NCBI GenBank assembly: GCA_046259385.1
Contig: JBJYWI010000247.1
Coordinates: 1 to 15,468 of the forward strand
Length of the DNA stretch: 15,468 nt
DNA from: CAVWDI01 sp046259385
GTDB taxonomy: Bacteria; Chloroflexota; Anaerolineae; Anaerolineales; UBA4823
Reading direction: 5' to 3'
How positions within the stretch are numbered: the first letter of the stretch is position 1; each line of letters begins with the position of its first letter. The notes below the pieces were generated by a model. It worked only from the letters and a program-made list of their open reading frames with translations, did no database searches and was not told the DNA's origin. Shown here piece by piece: positions 1 through 8,340 of the stretch. Both the position numbers and the translations under genes were made by a program.

Positions 1-397
1 GTGTCTGTGAATGCGTAGCGCCTAACTGGCGGCCACCTCCACTTACAGTTCGAAGAACTACAGGCTGAGTGAATTGACCACCAAACATGTATCGAAGCTT
101 TGCCGCTTCATTTACGATATGTTCCATTGCCGAGAAGGCGAAGTTGATTGTCATCAATTCAGCAATAGGACGCAACCCGGTCAGTGCAGCACCAATAGCT
201 GAACCAACGATAACTGCTTCAGCGATAGGGGTATCTCTTACACGCCTAGGTCCAAAATGATCGTAGAAACCCTTTGTGACCGCGTAGGTGCCCCCCCATA
301 CACCGACTTCTTCTCCCATAATAAAAATATTTGGATCGCGTTCCATTTCCTCCCAGATAGCCTGGGAGATCGCTTCTCGCATTGTTATTCTTGCCAT
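1..397 (-). CDS. pdhB: Pyruvate dehydrogenase E1 component, beta subunit (partial, N-terminal part)
   Basis: This is the N-terminal 132 codons of a 2-oxoacid dehydrogenase E1 beta subunit; the gene continues past the left edge. E1 (alpha2beta2) decarboxylates pyruvate with thiamine diphosphate and passes the acetyl group to the E2 lipoyl domain. Translating the minus strand gives an opening MARITMREAIS, then MGEEVGVWGG and VTKGFYDHFG, then the RVRDTPIAEA segment, all typical of the beta-subunit pyrimidine-binding domain. The start at 397 is preceded by AAGGA a few bases upstream; a second in-frame ATG at 382 is possible but has no such site. pdhB follows pdhA by 53 bases on the same strand, so the two are probably co-transcribed. 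An acetoin dehydrogenase beta subunit is the main alternative, but the neighbouring alpha subunit favours pyruvate. Confidence 0.93.
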   Translation of the reverse strand, partial: MARITMREAISQAIWEEMERDPNIFIMGEEVGVWGGTYAVTKGFYDHFGPRRVRDTPIAEAVIVGSAIGAALTGLRPIAELMTINFAFSAMEHIVNEAAKLRYMFGGQFTQPVVLRTVSGGGRQLGATHSQT

Positions 398-450
398 TCG
401 GTCATTCCTTACAAAAGTCTTATTAATGATTTTATAATTGTGTAGTGTGG

Positions 451-1419
451 TCAGTCCGGATATCCGGCAACATAAACATCTGTGTAGAGTTGATTAAGTG
501 CTGGGGCGGGGCTGTTTTCTGCAAATTCAACTGCTGATTGCACTTCAGTTTGAACTTGATCATCTATATCATCAAGTTCTTTTTCTGTTGATATATTCTG
601 CGAAGTCATATTTATCCTGAGTACACCAATCGGATCGTTTTCTTGCCATTTCTTGACTTCATCAGTCTTGCGGTAGCGTTCTGGATCGCCCATTGAATGC
701 CCTCGGTAACGATATGTCACTGCTTCAAGAAAATACGGACCTTCACCGCTGCGGATTTTTTTCATAATTTTTTGTGCAGTTTCCCTTACTAAAAGGACAT
801 CCATACCATCGACGCGTTCATTTGGTATTTCATATCCCACAGCTTTCTGGCGAATTTCAGATACCGCTGACGCTCGATCCACCGCGGTGCCCATCCCATA
901 CTTATTGTTTTCACAAACCCATAGAACAGGTAAGTTCCATACTTTTGATAAATTTATTGCTTCATGAAAATAGCCTATATTCGTTGCACCATCACCGAAC
1001 ATGCAGATTGTGATTCCGTCATTTTCCTGATACTGGTCGCCTAATGCCAAGCCTGCTGCGATGGGGAGATGCGCCCCAACGATTGCATGCCCCCCAAAAA
1101 AATTTTTCTGGACATCAGCCATATGCATTGAGCCGCCTTTACCTTTTGAACACCCAGTTTCTTTACCAAGCAATTCAGCCAGCACGACATCCGCTGACAA
1201 CCCACAGTTGATTGCGACTCCATGGTCACGATATGCGGTAATCACCCGATCATGTGGTTCACGAGCTGAGATTATTCCGGTGCTTACCGCTTCCTGTCCA
1301 ATATAAAGGTGAAGAAAACCCCCGATTTTGCCCTGCTGGTAAAGCTGTGCGGCTTGTTCTTCCACTATTCTAATCAACACCATCTGATGGTATAGTTCAA
1401 GATAATCCTTCTTTTCCAT
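451..1419 (-). CDS. pdhA: Pyruvate dehydrogenase E1 component, alpha subunit
   Basis: The 322-residue protein is a full-length E1 alpha subunit, the thiamine-diphosphate-binding half of the E1 heterotetramer. The cofactor motif runs from GDGATN (142-147) to NN at 171-172, with the usual FHEAINLS between. Residues 95-121 (GGSMHMAD, then FGGHAIVGAHLP) resemble bacterial and mitochondrial PDH E1 alpha more than acetoin dehydrogenase. The YRGHSMGDP stretch (238-246) corresponds to the loop that is phosphorylated in mitochondrial enzymes; nothing here indicates that the loop is phosphorylated in this organism. The start at 1419 has a strong GGGAGG ribosome binding site at 1429-1434. pdhB follows directly. 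E2 and E3 genes are not visible and may lie beyond the left edge. Confidence 0.95.
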   Translation of the reverse strand: MEKKDYLELYHQMVLIRIVEEQAAQLYQQGKIGGFLHLYIGQEAVSTGIISAREPHDRVITAYRDHGVAINCGLSADVVLAELLGKETGCSKGKGGSMHMADVQKNFFGGHAIVGAHLPIAAGLALGDQYQENDGITICMFGDGATNIGYFHEAINLSKVWNLPVLWVCENNKYGMGTAVDRASAVSEIRQKAVGYEIPNERVDGMDVLLVRETAQKIMKKIRSGEGPYFLEAVTYRYRGHSMGDPERYRKTDEVKKWQENDPIGVLRINMTSQNISTEKELDDIDDQVQTEVQSAVEFAENSPAPALNQLYTDVYVAGYPD

Positions 1420-1428
1420 TAATTTTGA

Positions 1429-1434
1429 CCTCCC
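1429..1434 (-). promoter_or_regulatory. Strong ribosome binding site of pdhA
   Basis: On the minus strand this reads GGGAGG, nine bases before the pdhA ATG at 1419. It fixes the start codon. It is exactly complementary to CCTCCC in the hairpin just upstream (1461-1466). Confidence 0.75.
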
Positions 1435-1452
1435 TCATCGGGATTACACAAA

Positions 1453-1479
1453 ATAACACCGGGAGGAGCCCGGCGTTAT
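1453..1479 (-). promoter_or_regulatory. Leader hairpin upstream of pdhA (possible attenuator or translational control element)
   Basis: Two 11-base arms (1453-1463 and 1469-1479) flank a 5-base loop. The single mismatch becomes a G-U pair in the minus-strand transcript, so the stem is effectively continuous and has a GC-rich core (GCCGGG with CCCGGU). It lies about 34 bases before the pdhA ATG and downstream of the predicted promoter at 1512-1520, so it would be in the 5' leader. On the minus strand a U-rich stretch (TTATTTT) overlaps and follows the stem, as in an intrinsic terminator, and the loop side contains CCTCCC, complementary to the pdhA ribosome binding site. The structure is seen directly; a regulatory role is inferred. 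Confidence 0.5.
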
Positions 1480-1511
1480 ATCGGTTGAGAGTATCAGAAA
1501 AACCTTAAGAA

Positions 1512-1520
1512 ATTATACCA
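1512..1520 (-). promoter_or_regulatory. Extended -10 promoter element of pdhAB
   Basis: The minus strand reads TGGTATAAT, a perfect extended -10 (TGnTATAAT). No good -35 hexamer sits 17 bases upstream (TATTTA at 1535-1540), as is common for extended -10 promoters. Transcription would start near 1505, giving a leader of about 86 bases that includes the hairpin at 1453-1479. A short inverted repeat, AAATAA-CGT-TTATTT (1540-1554), lies at the -35 edge and could be an operator, though it may be chance in AT-rich sequence. Confidence 0.55.
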
Positions 1521-1658
1521 GAAAGCATTATTCCTAAATAAATAACGTTTATTTCTGTGAAATAATCAGTTATTAAAGTATATTGTTGTTTTACCTGCAA
1601 GGTTAGATACTTATTTAAATGTTCAATCCCAGCCAAAAAATTCATCAATTTGCGCAGA

Positions 1659-1667
1659 TGTTAGAAT
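1659..1667 (+). promoter_or_regulatory. Candidate extended -10 promoter of the lipoprotein gene
   Basis: The sequence TGTTAGAAT matches TGnTAnAAT, with no clear -35. Transcription would start near 1674, about 88 bases before the ATG chosen at 1762. Together with the pdhA promoter and leader it accounts for most of the 342-base gap 1420-1761; I see no small gene in that gap. The match is moderate and the region is AT-rich, so this is tentative. Confidence 0.35.
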
Positions 1668-1761
1668 TAATACGTGTTAAGAAAAATCGATTTACAGACT
1701 GATGCATCGAATCAGTTGGCGTGAATCCAGTAAAACCAAAACAAAACTGAATCCAAGGACA

Positions 1762-3147
1762 ATGAATATAAATAAAGTAATTGGATTTATTATTACGTTT
1801 CTGCTCCTATCCGTTTTTTTTGCATGCAAAGAAAAAACTGGTGGGATAATTGAGTCCACTTCAGAACCAAATGATCAATCGATCAATATAACTGGACAGG
1901 TTCTACCGAAGAATGAAGTTGATAAATCTGTGACAATTACTACAGATTTTAACAGCAAGATTACAAGCCAACCAAGACGATCAGGATTTGACAATTTATT
2001 AGCAGAATTGCAAATTGTGTATATCAAGGAGAAGAATATATGGTTATGGTCAAAGGACAAGGGTAACCGCCAATTAACTCAATCGGGTGCTGTTCAACAA
2101 ATCCAGATTGGTTCTGATGATCAACTCGTAGCATATGTACAACAAGTGGATGATTATCATGGAGAATTGTGGGTCATTGATTTAAATGGTCAGAATGAGC
2201 GACGTATTCTGGGTGTATTTGAATTGGATGAATTGGGATCAGGCGCAAGGGACCCAAATTCTGTAGCAATCAATCCTTATCAATTTAGCTGGATTCCCGG
2301 AACAAGAAAAATTGCATTCAATACCAGGCAAGTTTTTCAGGATTCTAGTTTTATCCGGCTCGATGACCTGAATTGGGTAGATATTGATTCTTTGGAAAGG
2401 CGGACAATCATTCTTCCATTCCAAGGTGGTAACTATCGTTATTCCCCGGATGGCAGTCTCATAGCTGTATCGACACCCGATGAGGTAAGCATCATTACCG
2501 CTGATGGTGCAAAAAGAAATAGTGTTTTGACCTACGATCAGGTAATTTCCTACAGTGAACAGAAGTATTATGCAGATCCAATCTGGTCTCCTAATACTAA
2601 AACTCTTTATGTTGCAATTCCTCCACCAGATCCTCTGGCGGATCCACGTAATCCCACGACTCTCTGGGAAATACCTGCAACTGATCTGAAGGCTATCCAA
2701 ATTGGTAGTGTTATAGCACAACCATATATCGATTCTGAAGTAGTATTTTCCCCTGATTTAAACAAAATTGTTTTTCTTCGGGAAACCGGGAATCCTTCAG
2801 AGAATATGACTGAATTGGTTATCGCAAGTAAGGATGGCACGGCTGAGCAATTGGTGCAGAAAGGTAAATTCGTTCAACTATTAGCTTGGAGTCCCGATTC
2901 AAACTTTTTTGTTTTTAAACAGGGTGAAAATTGGGAAACAAAAATTGTAAAAAATGGGAACCAGATCGAACCGTTGATGGGTGATCCTTTTGGGATATAT
3001 AATTTGAAGTGGGTGGATGATGAGGCTTTCCTGATCCTCAAAGAAAATGGAGTAAATTTTTCATTAATTCTGAGTTCATTACAAGGGGACATATTAATTG
3101 TGGATGAAATTCCTTCTCCTCCGACCGATTTTGAATTTATTCATTAA
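1762..3147 (+). CDS. Predicted lipoprotein with TolB-like beta-propeller
   Basis: This 461-residue protein is predicted to be exported and lipid-anchored. I chose the ATG at 1762, not the in-frame ATG at 1702, because AAGGAC lies directly before it (1755-1760) and because it places the signal peptide at the very N-terminus: a hydrophobic stretch at about residues 6-20 ending in FFAC, with Cys22 as the likely lipidated residue (an imperfect lipobox). A Ser/Thr/Asn-rich linker follows. The rest contains repeated beta-propeller strands of the TolB/WD40-like (PD40) type: YSPDG (about 227), WSPN (about 275), FSPD (about 328) and WSPD (about 376), at spacings of roughly 48-53 residues. No catalytic residues are recognisable, so a binding or scaffolding role at the cell surface is likely. 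It lies 57 bases before the GH13 gene on the same strand, so it might be co-transcribed with the glycogen genes, but a functional link is unproven. Confidence 0.8.
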   Translation: MNINKVIGFIITFLLLSVFFACKEKTGGIIESTSEPNDQSINITGQVLPKNEVDKSVTITTDFNSKITSQPRRSGFDNLLAELQIVYIKEKNIWLWSKDKGNRQLTQSGAVQQIQIGSDDQLVAYVQQVDDYHGELWVIDLNGQNERRILGVFELDELGSGARDPNSVAINPYQFSWIPGTRKIAFNTRQVFQDSSFIRLDDLNWVDIDSLERRTIILPFQGGNYRYSPDGSLIAVSTPDEVSIITADGAKRNSVLTYDQVISYSEQKYYADPIWSPNTKTLYVAIPPPDPLADPRNPTTLWEIPATDLKAIQIGSVIAQPYIDSEVVFSPDLNKIVFLRETGNPSENMTELVIASKDGTAEQLVQKGKFVQLLAWSPDSNFFVFKQGENWETKIVKNGNQIEPLMGDPFGIYNLKWVDDEAFLILKENGVNFSLILSSLQGDILIVDEIPSPPTDFEFIH

Positions 3148-3204
3148 GTTAAGTTTGATATGATGAGCCTTGATTGGGATTAACTTCGAAAAATTGGAGA
3201 AAAT

Positions 3205-6200
3205 ATGAATTATCGTTTTAAATTTTTATTGGAATTCCACATTTCCCGTCGTGCCAGATTATTCTATCAATTCGATAAAGGAATATATTCATACAACGGA
3301 AATGTAATTTTTGCGGATTTTCATGCAGCTCGGGTGTTCGCAAAAAAGATGAATGATCGTCGCGATCTGATTGCCTACCCGGAGAAAACGATCAAGGCCG
3401 GGCAAATAAACGCGATGGGTCTTATAGACGAAATATTTCACTATGTAGTTGATTTATATCGAGAACAAAAAAAATCAGGAATAATGAAGGATGCTTTATA
3501 TTATTTGATCGAACACTTTGGTGAAGAGGATATCGATCAGGTCCTGCGTTATTTTGCTGAAGAATTTCCTCCATTAGCGCTATACAAACAGGAAGTTGAT
3601 CTTGATAACTATCTCGAAGGAAATTCCATCCGGGAATCAGGTGAGGTTGTCTCGAACCGGGAATTGTTACTGGAAGAATTAATTTTATTATGGCTTTCAA
3701 ATGAAAATCCAGCTTTCAGACAATTCCAGGAATTATTCGATGATCAGGGTATTCGTAAAAAAAGCCCTTATTTGGAAGTAATCTCCAGTCTTATTGGATT
3801 TTTCGAAAGCCAACCCAGATTTGGTCCAGAAAATCAAAATCTTATCGAAATGCTTAGAAGCCCTTCAATAGAAGTTCCAAATTCATTGAATGGCCAGCTT
3901 GAATATATAAGAACTCGCTGGGGTTATTTGCTTGGCAAATATTTATTGCGGTTGTTGCGCAGCATCGATCTAATTAGCGAAGAAGAAAAAGCTTTTTTTG
4001 GAATGGGAGGAACTGGAATATCAGAGGTATACGATTTCACTGGATTAGGGCTTGATTGGGAAGCATTCAGTCCAGATAGTGATTGGATGCCAAATCTTGT
4101 ATTAATTGCTAAAAATATTTATGTATGGTTGGACCAGTTATCGAGGTTTTACGATAAAAAGATCGAAAGGTTGGATCAAATTCCGGATGAAGAATTGAAT
4201 ACTCTGGCGGAAAGGGGATTTTCTGGATTATGGTTAATTGGTATCTGGGAACGGAGCAAAGCTTCACAGAAAATCAAGCAAATGCGTGGTAATCCGGAAG
4301 CTGTTGCATCTGCGTATTCTCTTTACAAGTATGACATTGCAAATGAGTTGGGTGGATTTGAAGCTTATTCTAGTTTACAGAAGAGGGCATGGGATTTTGG
4401 TATCCGGCTGGCGTCTGATATGGTCCCAAATCACATGGGCATAGATTCGGAATGGGTGATTCAAAATCCGGACTGGTTTGTTTCCCTTGATCACAGCCCG
4501 TTTCCTTCTTATTCGTTTAATGGACCAAACTTATCTTCAGATGAAAGAGTGGGGATATATATTGAAGACCACTATTACGACAATAGTGATGCAGCAGTTG
4601 TATTCAAAAGGGTTGATTTCTGGACAGGAAGTGAGAAATATATATACCATGGGAATGATGGCACTTCGATGCCCTGGAATGACACAGCCCAATTGAATTA
4701 TTTATTACCAGAATTACGTGAGGCAGTTATTCAGACCATTTTGCAGGTTGCGAGGTTATTCCCAATAATACGATTTGATGCTGCAATGACTTTGACTAAG
4801 CGTCATTACCAGCGTTTATGGTTCCCGCCGCCTGGAAGCGGCGGGGATATTCCATCCCGGTCTGAATTTGGACTCACTTCCAATCAATTCAACCAACTTT
4901 TCCCGGAAGAGTTCTGGCGTCAGGTCGTTGACCGTGTAAGGCAGGAAGTACCTGATACTCTTCTATTGGCAGAGGCTTTCTGGTTGATGGAAGGATATTT
5001 TGTGCGGACTCTTGGTATGCACAGGGTTTATAACAGCGCATTTATGAACATGCTTAGGGATGAAAAAAACCAGGAATACAGGATGGTGATAAAAAATACG
5101 CTTGAATTTGACCCTGAAATTTTAAAGCGCTATGTAAATTTTATGAATAATCCTGACGAGAGGACTGCTGTCGATCAATTTGGTAAAGGTGACAAGTATT
5201 TTGGTATTTGCATCATGCTTGCGACTATGCCGGGACTGCCAATGTTTGGACATGGACAAGTGGAAGGTTTTACTGAAAAGTACGGTATGGAATATAAACG
5301 GGCTTACTGGGAAGAACAACCAGATAGCGATTTAATAGCGAGGCACGAAAGGGAAATATTTCCTCTACTTCGCAAACGTTATATTTTTTCCGGAGTGGAA
5401 AATTTTCTTTTGTATGATTTTTTTACGTCTGAGGGTCATGTTAATGAAGATGTTTTCGCGTATTCCAACCAAAATGGGGATAAACGCGCATTAGTGATCT
5501 ACCATAATAAATATGCGGATACCAGCGGTTGGATAAAAACCTCAGCAGCATATTCGGTGAAGACATCGGGGGAGGGGGAAACCAGGGTTTTAACGAGAAA
5601 AAATATCAGCGAAGGTCTGGGGTTAAGCGAAAGGTTGGATTATTTTACGGTTCTAAAAGATCAAATCACTGGTTTGGAATATATTCGAAGAAATCGCGAT
5701 TTGTTTGATAAGGGATTGTTTGTAAAAATCGCAGCGTTCGAAAGTTTTGTTTTTACGGATATATATGAAGTCGAGGACAATGATAAAAAACATTATGCCC
5801 AGCTTGAATCGTATTTAAATGGGCGAGGTGTTCCTGATATAAATGAAGCCTTGGTTGAAATAATTATGCAACCTGTCAGGAATAATTATCGCGAACTGGT
5901 AAATCCTGGATTTATTGGTTGGTTAATTGAGAATGTTAATTATAATGAAACTGCAATTTCTAACACTTTTGAAAAAGCTTTGGGTGAGGTTAAATCCAAA
6001 TCAGGAAATATGCTTACTGAAGCAGGGCGGTATTTGAACAGCTCGGTGAATACTGACAGCATTATGACTGAAATCACTTCAGAAGTTGAGATTGCACTTC
6101 TTATCCAGCGGTTTTTAAGTATTATATTTGATATTAAAGCAGGAACAGAAACCCAAGCATACACTTATCTTATTACAAGACTGAAAAATGATATTGATAT

Positions 6201-6789
6201 TCAAAAACAGTCAAGGGAAATTTATTCAATTATTTTTACCTGGATATTCACATATCATCTAGGAGAAATAATTTATCCAAATGATGAAGATACATATTCC
6301 GCAAGCGAACTGAGCAGATCTTGGATTGATGAATGGTTATTGGGAAAACTGATTTATGACAACTCTCTTGCCATGGGTTTGGATCACGATTCAGCAGCCC
6401 AAAATTTAGCTCTTATTAAAATTTTGACAAGTCATGCTGAGTGGTTTTTACAGCTTGAATCTAGCTCCGGTAGAGCCCAATCAATTGTAAAAGGATGGCT
6501 TCAGAATCCGGATATAAATGCTTTTATCCAGGTGAACCGCTACAGGGAAAAATTATGGTTCAACAAGGAATCATTTGAAATGTTGATATGGTGGTTGTAT
6601 CTGATTGGTGTACTTAAAATTTTTTCATCTGAATTAAGGGATACAGTGATAAAGGAAAGTATTAAACCGGAAAAAGCTGAGAGTCTGAAATTTAGAATTA
6701 ACAGGTGCTATAGTTTCTTTGAGAAACTATTTGAAGCAGAAAAGCAATCGGATTTTCAGATTGATCGGCTGCTTGAGGCACTTGAGTAA
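3205..6789 (+). CDS. Large GH13 (alpha-amylase family) protein of unknown specificity
   Basis: This 1194-residue protein has an alpha-amylase-type (beta/alpha)8 core at about residues 285-840, flanked by mostly helical extensions at the N-terminus (about 285 residues) and C-terminus (about 350 residues) that I cannot assign. Catalytic motifs are present in order: region I DMVPNH (405-410), region II RFDAAM with nucleophile Asp525, region III LLAEAFW with acid/base Glu590, and region IV NNPDE with Asp651. The full triad suggests an active enzyme on alpha-1,4-glucan. In region IV a Pro occupies the place of the usual His before the Asp. There is no signal peptide, so it is probably cytoplasmic. 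The start at 3205 has GGAGA at 3196-3200. glgA and malQ follow closely, pointing to glycogen metabolism. It could be a hydrolase, a transferase or a branching-type enzyme; the sequence does not settle which. Confidence 0.85.
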   Translation: MNYRFKFLLEFHISRRARLFYQFDKGIYSYNGNVIFADFHAARVFAKKMNDRRDLIAYPEKTIKAGQINAMGLIDEIFHYVVDLYREQKKSGIMKDALYYLIEHFGEEDIDQVLRYFAEEFPPLALYKQEVDLDNYLEGNSIRESGEVVSNRELLLEELILLWLSNENPAFRQFQELFDDQGIRKKSPYLEVISSLIGFFESQPRFGPENQNLIEMLRSPSIEVPNSLNGQLEYIRTRWGYLLGKYLLRLLRSIDLISEEEKAFFGMGGTGISEVYDFTGLGLDWEAFSPDSDWMPNLVLIAKNIYVWLDQLSRFYDKKIERLDQIPDEELNTLAERGFSGLWLIGIWERSKASQKIKQMRGNPEAVASAYSLYKYDIANELGGFEAYSSLQKRAWDFGIRLASDMVPNHMGIDSEWVIQNPDWFVSLDHSPFPSYSFNGPNLSSDERVGIYIEDHYYDNSDAAVVFKRVDFWTGSEKYIYHGNDGTSMPWNDTAQLNYLLPELREAVIQTILQVARLFPIIRFDAAMTLTKRHYQRLWFPPPGSGGDIPSRSEFGLTSNQFNQLFPEEFWRQVVDRVRQEVPDTLLLAEAFWLMEGYFVRTLGMHRVYNSAFMNMLRDEKNQEYRMVIKNTLEFDPEILKRYVNFMNNPDERTAVDQFGKGDKYFGICIMLATMPGLPMFGHGQVEGFTEKYGMEYKRAYWEEQPDSDLIARHEREIFPLLRKRYIFSGVENFLLYDFFTSEGHVNEDVFAYSNQNGDKRALVIYHNKYADTSGWIKTSAAYSVKTSGEGETRVLTRKNISEGLGLSERLDYFTVLKDQITGLEYIRRNRDLFDKGLFVKIAAFESFVFTDIYEVEDNDKKHYAQLESYLNGRGVPDINEALVEIIMQPVRNNYRELVNPGFIGWLIENVNYNETAISNTFEKALGEVKSKSGNMLTEAGRYLNSSVNTDSIMTEITSEVEIALLIQRFLSIIFDIKAGTETQAYTYLITRLKNDIDIQKQSREIYSIIFTWIFTYHLGEIIYPNDEDTYSASELSRSWIDEWLLGKLIYDNSLAMGLDHDSAAQNLALIKILTSHAEWFLQLESSSGRAQSIVKGWLQNPDINAFIQVNRYREKLWFNKESFEMLIWWLYLIGVLKIFSSELRDTVIKESIKPEKAESLKFRINRCYSFFEKLFEAEKQSDFQIDRLLEALE

Positions 6790-6790
6790 A

Positions 6791-6810
6791 GAGAAATACA
6801 TGTATTTCTC
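6791..6810. repeat. Perfect 20-base palindrome before glgA
   Basis: GAGAAATACA is followed immediately by its exact reverse complement, TGTATTTCTC. The palindrome begins one base after the GH13 stop codon and ends 12 bases before the glgA ATG at 6823, occupying most of the 33-base gap. No Shine-Dalgarno sequence is visible before glgA. In RNA it could form a stem of about eight pairs with a four-base loop; in DNA it could bind a dimeric regulator. No U-run follows, so it does not look like an intrinsic terminator. Confidence 0.75.
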
Positions 6811-6822
6811 ACCTCATATGGT

Positions 6823-8331
6823 ATGAAAGAAAATTCCTTGAAGATTTTTTTTCTTGCTGCAGAGGCGGACCCTTTTGTAAAGGTGGGTGGGCTGGGAGAT
6901 GTGGCAGGCTCTCTTCCTTCAGCAATTCAATCAGCTTCTGTTTTGGATTCAGTAGGAACTAATAAAGTTTTTGGGGCAGTCGATATCCGATTGGCTCTTC
7001 CTTATCATGGTGCTATTCGGGAAAAACAATATCCCGTCCATTTGATATCTGAATTTTCTGTTCCGTTCAAAGGTGAAGATGTAGAAACGAAGGTGTTTTT
7101 CTATGAACATGATGGACTTCCTGTATATTTTATTTCCAGTCCAATAATTTCATCTGAATTCTCGGTATATAGCAGTGATAGTCGAATTGATCTTGAAAAA
7201 TATGTATTCTTTTCTCTGGCGTCATTAAGGTTGCCTCAAATACTGGGATGGTCTCCAAATATTTTTCACGCCAACGATTGGCACACTGCGATTGCGGTCT
7301 ATTTACTCAGTTTGAAAAACATCGGAACCGGGATTATCCGGAATATGCGAACGATAATGGCGGTACACAATCTTCCGTATATGGGACCTAACTCCGGTGA
7401 TTTACTGTCAAAATGCGGCATTTCCGTACTAGGAAAATCAGCTTTACCCGAAGATAAAAGAGATTTGCCGCTTCCGATGGGTCTTGTTGGCGCAGATCAT
7501 ATTGTGACTGTTTCACCAACCTATGCTAAAGAAATTCAAACACCGGAATTTGGAGCAGGTTTGGATAAATTCTTAAGATCACGATCTGAGGTTATTTCTG
7601 GTATTCTGAATGGAATTGATTATCGGATCTGGAATCCTAGAAAAGATCCAATTCTGATACAGAATTACGATGAGAACCGACTTAAAAATCGTCTGATAAA
7701 TAAATTGGCTCTTCAACGGGAATTTGGTCTGGATGAGGATAGAGACATTCCGCTTTTAGTTATGGTCTCAAGATTGGATTTTCAAAAGGGAATGGATTTA
7801 CTTCCGGATACGGTGAGAATTTTGAATGAAACAAAGAATCTTACAGGTTATTCATGGCAGTTAATGATTTTAGGTACTGGCGACAGTAATATTGAGAGGG
7901 CGATTCGAAATCTGGAAAAAGAAAATTCAGACCTTATCAGAGCAGTAATCCGTTTTGATCCAGAATTAAGCCATCGGGTTTATTCAGGGGCTGACATGAT
8001 TTTAATTCCATCAAGGTACGAACCTTGCGGGTTAACTCAAATGATTGCGATGCGTTACGGCTGTGTGCCAGTCGCACGTTCAACTGGTGGACTGGTTGAC
8101 TCAATTAAGGATTTTGAAGCAGTTGAAGACAGCACAGGATTTTTATTTTTAAACTCAGATCCTGTGGATTTTGCTAAACGAATTGGGGATGCACTTCGAA
8201 TTTATAAAAATAAGCGAATTTGGAATAATCTGGTTGTGCGTGGAATGAAGGAAGATTTTTCATGGGACTTGTCAGCCTCTATGTATTTACAGTTGTATCT
8301 GGATTTGGTTTTGAGAAAAGAAAACGGTTGA
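6823..8331 (+). CDS. glgA: Glycogen synthase (ADP-glucose type, GT5)
   Basis: GlgA transfers glucose from ADP-glucose to the non-reducing end of an alpha-1,4-glucan in the cytoplasm. The 502-residue length is normal for the family. The N-terminal substrate loop is KVGGLGDV (residues 20-27; KTGGLGDV in many homologues). HANDWHTA is at 149-156, NGIDYRIWNP near 265, and the C-terminal SRYEPCGLTQ at 397-406 contains Glu400, the position of the key active-site Glu, followed by a GGLVDSI segment. The product is therefore GT5, not an eukaryotic-type GT3 enzyme. It sits between the GH13 gene and malQ with gaps of 33 and 9 bases, so an operon is very likely. The ATG has no clear ribosome binding site and is preceded by the palindrome at 6791-6810. 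An in-frame alternative start was not found. Confidence 0.95.
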   Translation: MKENSLKIFFLAAEADPFVKVGGLGDVAGSLPSAIQSASVLDSVGTNKVFGAVDIRLALPYHGAIREKQYPVHLISEFSVPFKGEDVETKVFFYEHDGLPVYFISSPIISSEFSVYSSDSRIDLEKYVFFSLASLRLPQILGWSPNIFHANDWHTAIAVYLLSLKNIGTGIIRNMRTIMAVHNLPYMGPNSGDLLSKCGISVLGKSALPEDKRDLPLPMGLVGADHIVTVSPTYAKEIQTPEFGAGLDKFLRSRSEVISGILNGIDYRIWNPRKDPILIQNYDENRLKNRLINKLALQREFGLDEDRDIPLLVMVSRLDFQKGMDLLPDTVRILNETKNLTGYSWQLMILGTGDSNIERAIRNLEKENSDLIRAVIRFDPELSHRVYSGADMILIPSRYEPCGLTQMIAMRYGCVPVARSTGGLVDSIKDFEAVEDSTGFLFLNSDPVDFAKRIGDALRIYKNKRIWNNLVVRGMKEDFSWDLSASMYLQLYLDLVLRKENG

Positions 8332-8340
8332 TTTAATAAT

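Noticed and set aside
257..445. A 62-codon plus-strand frame across the pdhB start.
   Set aside because: It is antisense to pdhB, whose N-terminus is clearly recognisable on the minus strand.
1702..1761. A 20-codon N-terminal extension of the lipoprotein from the ATG at 1702.
   Set aside because: It would bury the signal peptide behind a basic, polar stretch, and it has no ribosome binding site; the ATG at 1762 has AAGGAC immediately upstream.
2239..2721. A 160-codon open frame on the minus strand.
   Set aside because: It lies inside the beta-propeller gene on the opposite strand, has no recognisable motif and reads as an antisense shadow.
3146..3186. AAGTTAA (3146-3152) and TTAACTT (3180-3186) as a terminator after the lipoprotein gene.
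   Set aside because: Only seven AU-rich pairs around a 27-base loop and no U-run; too weak to call.
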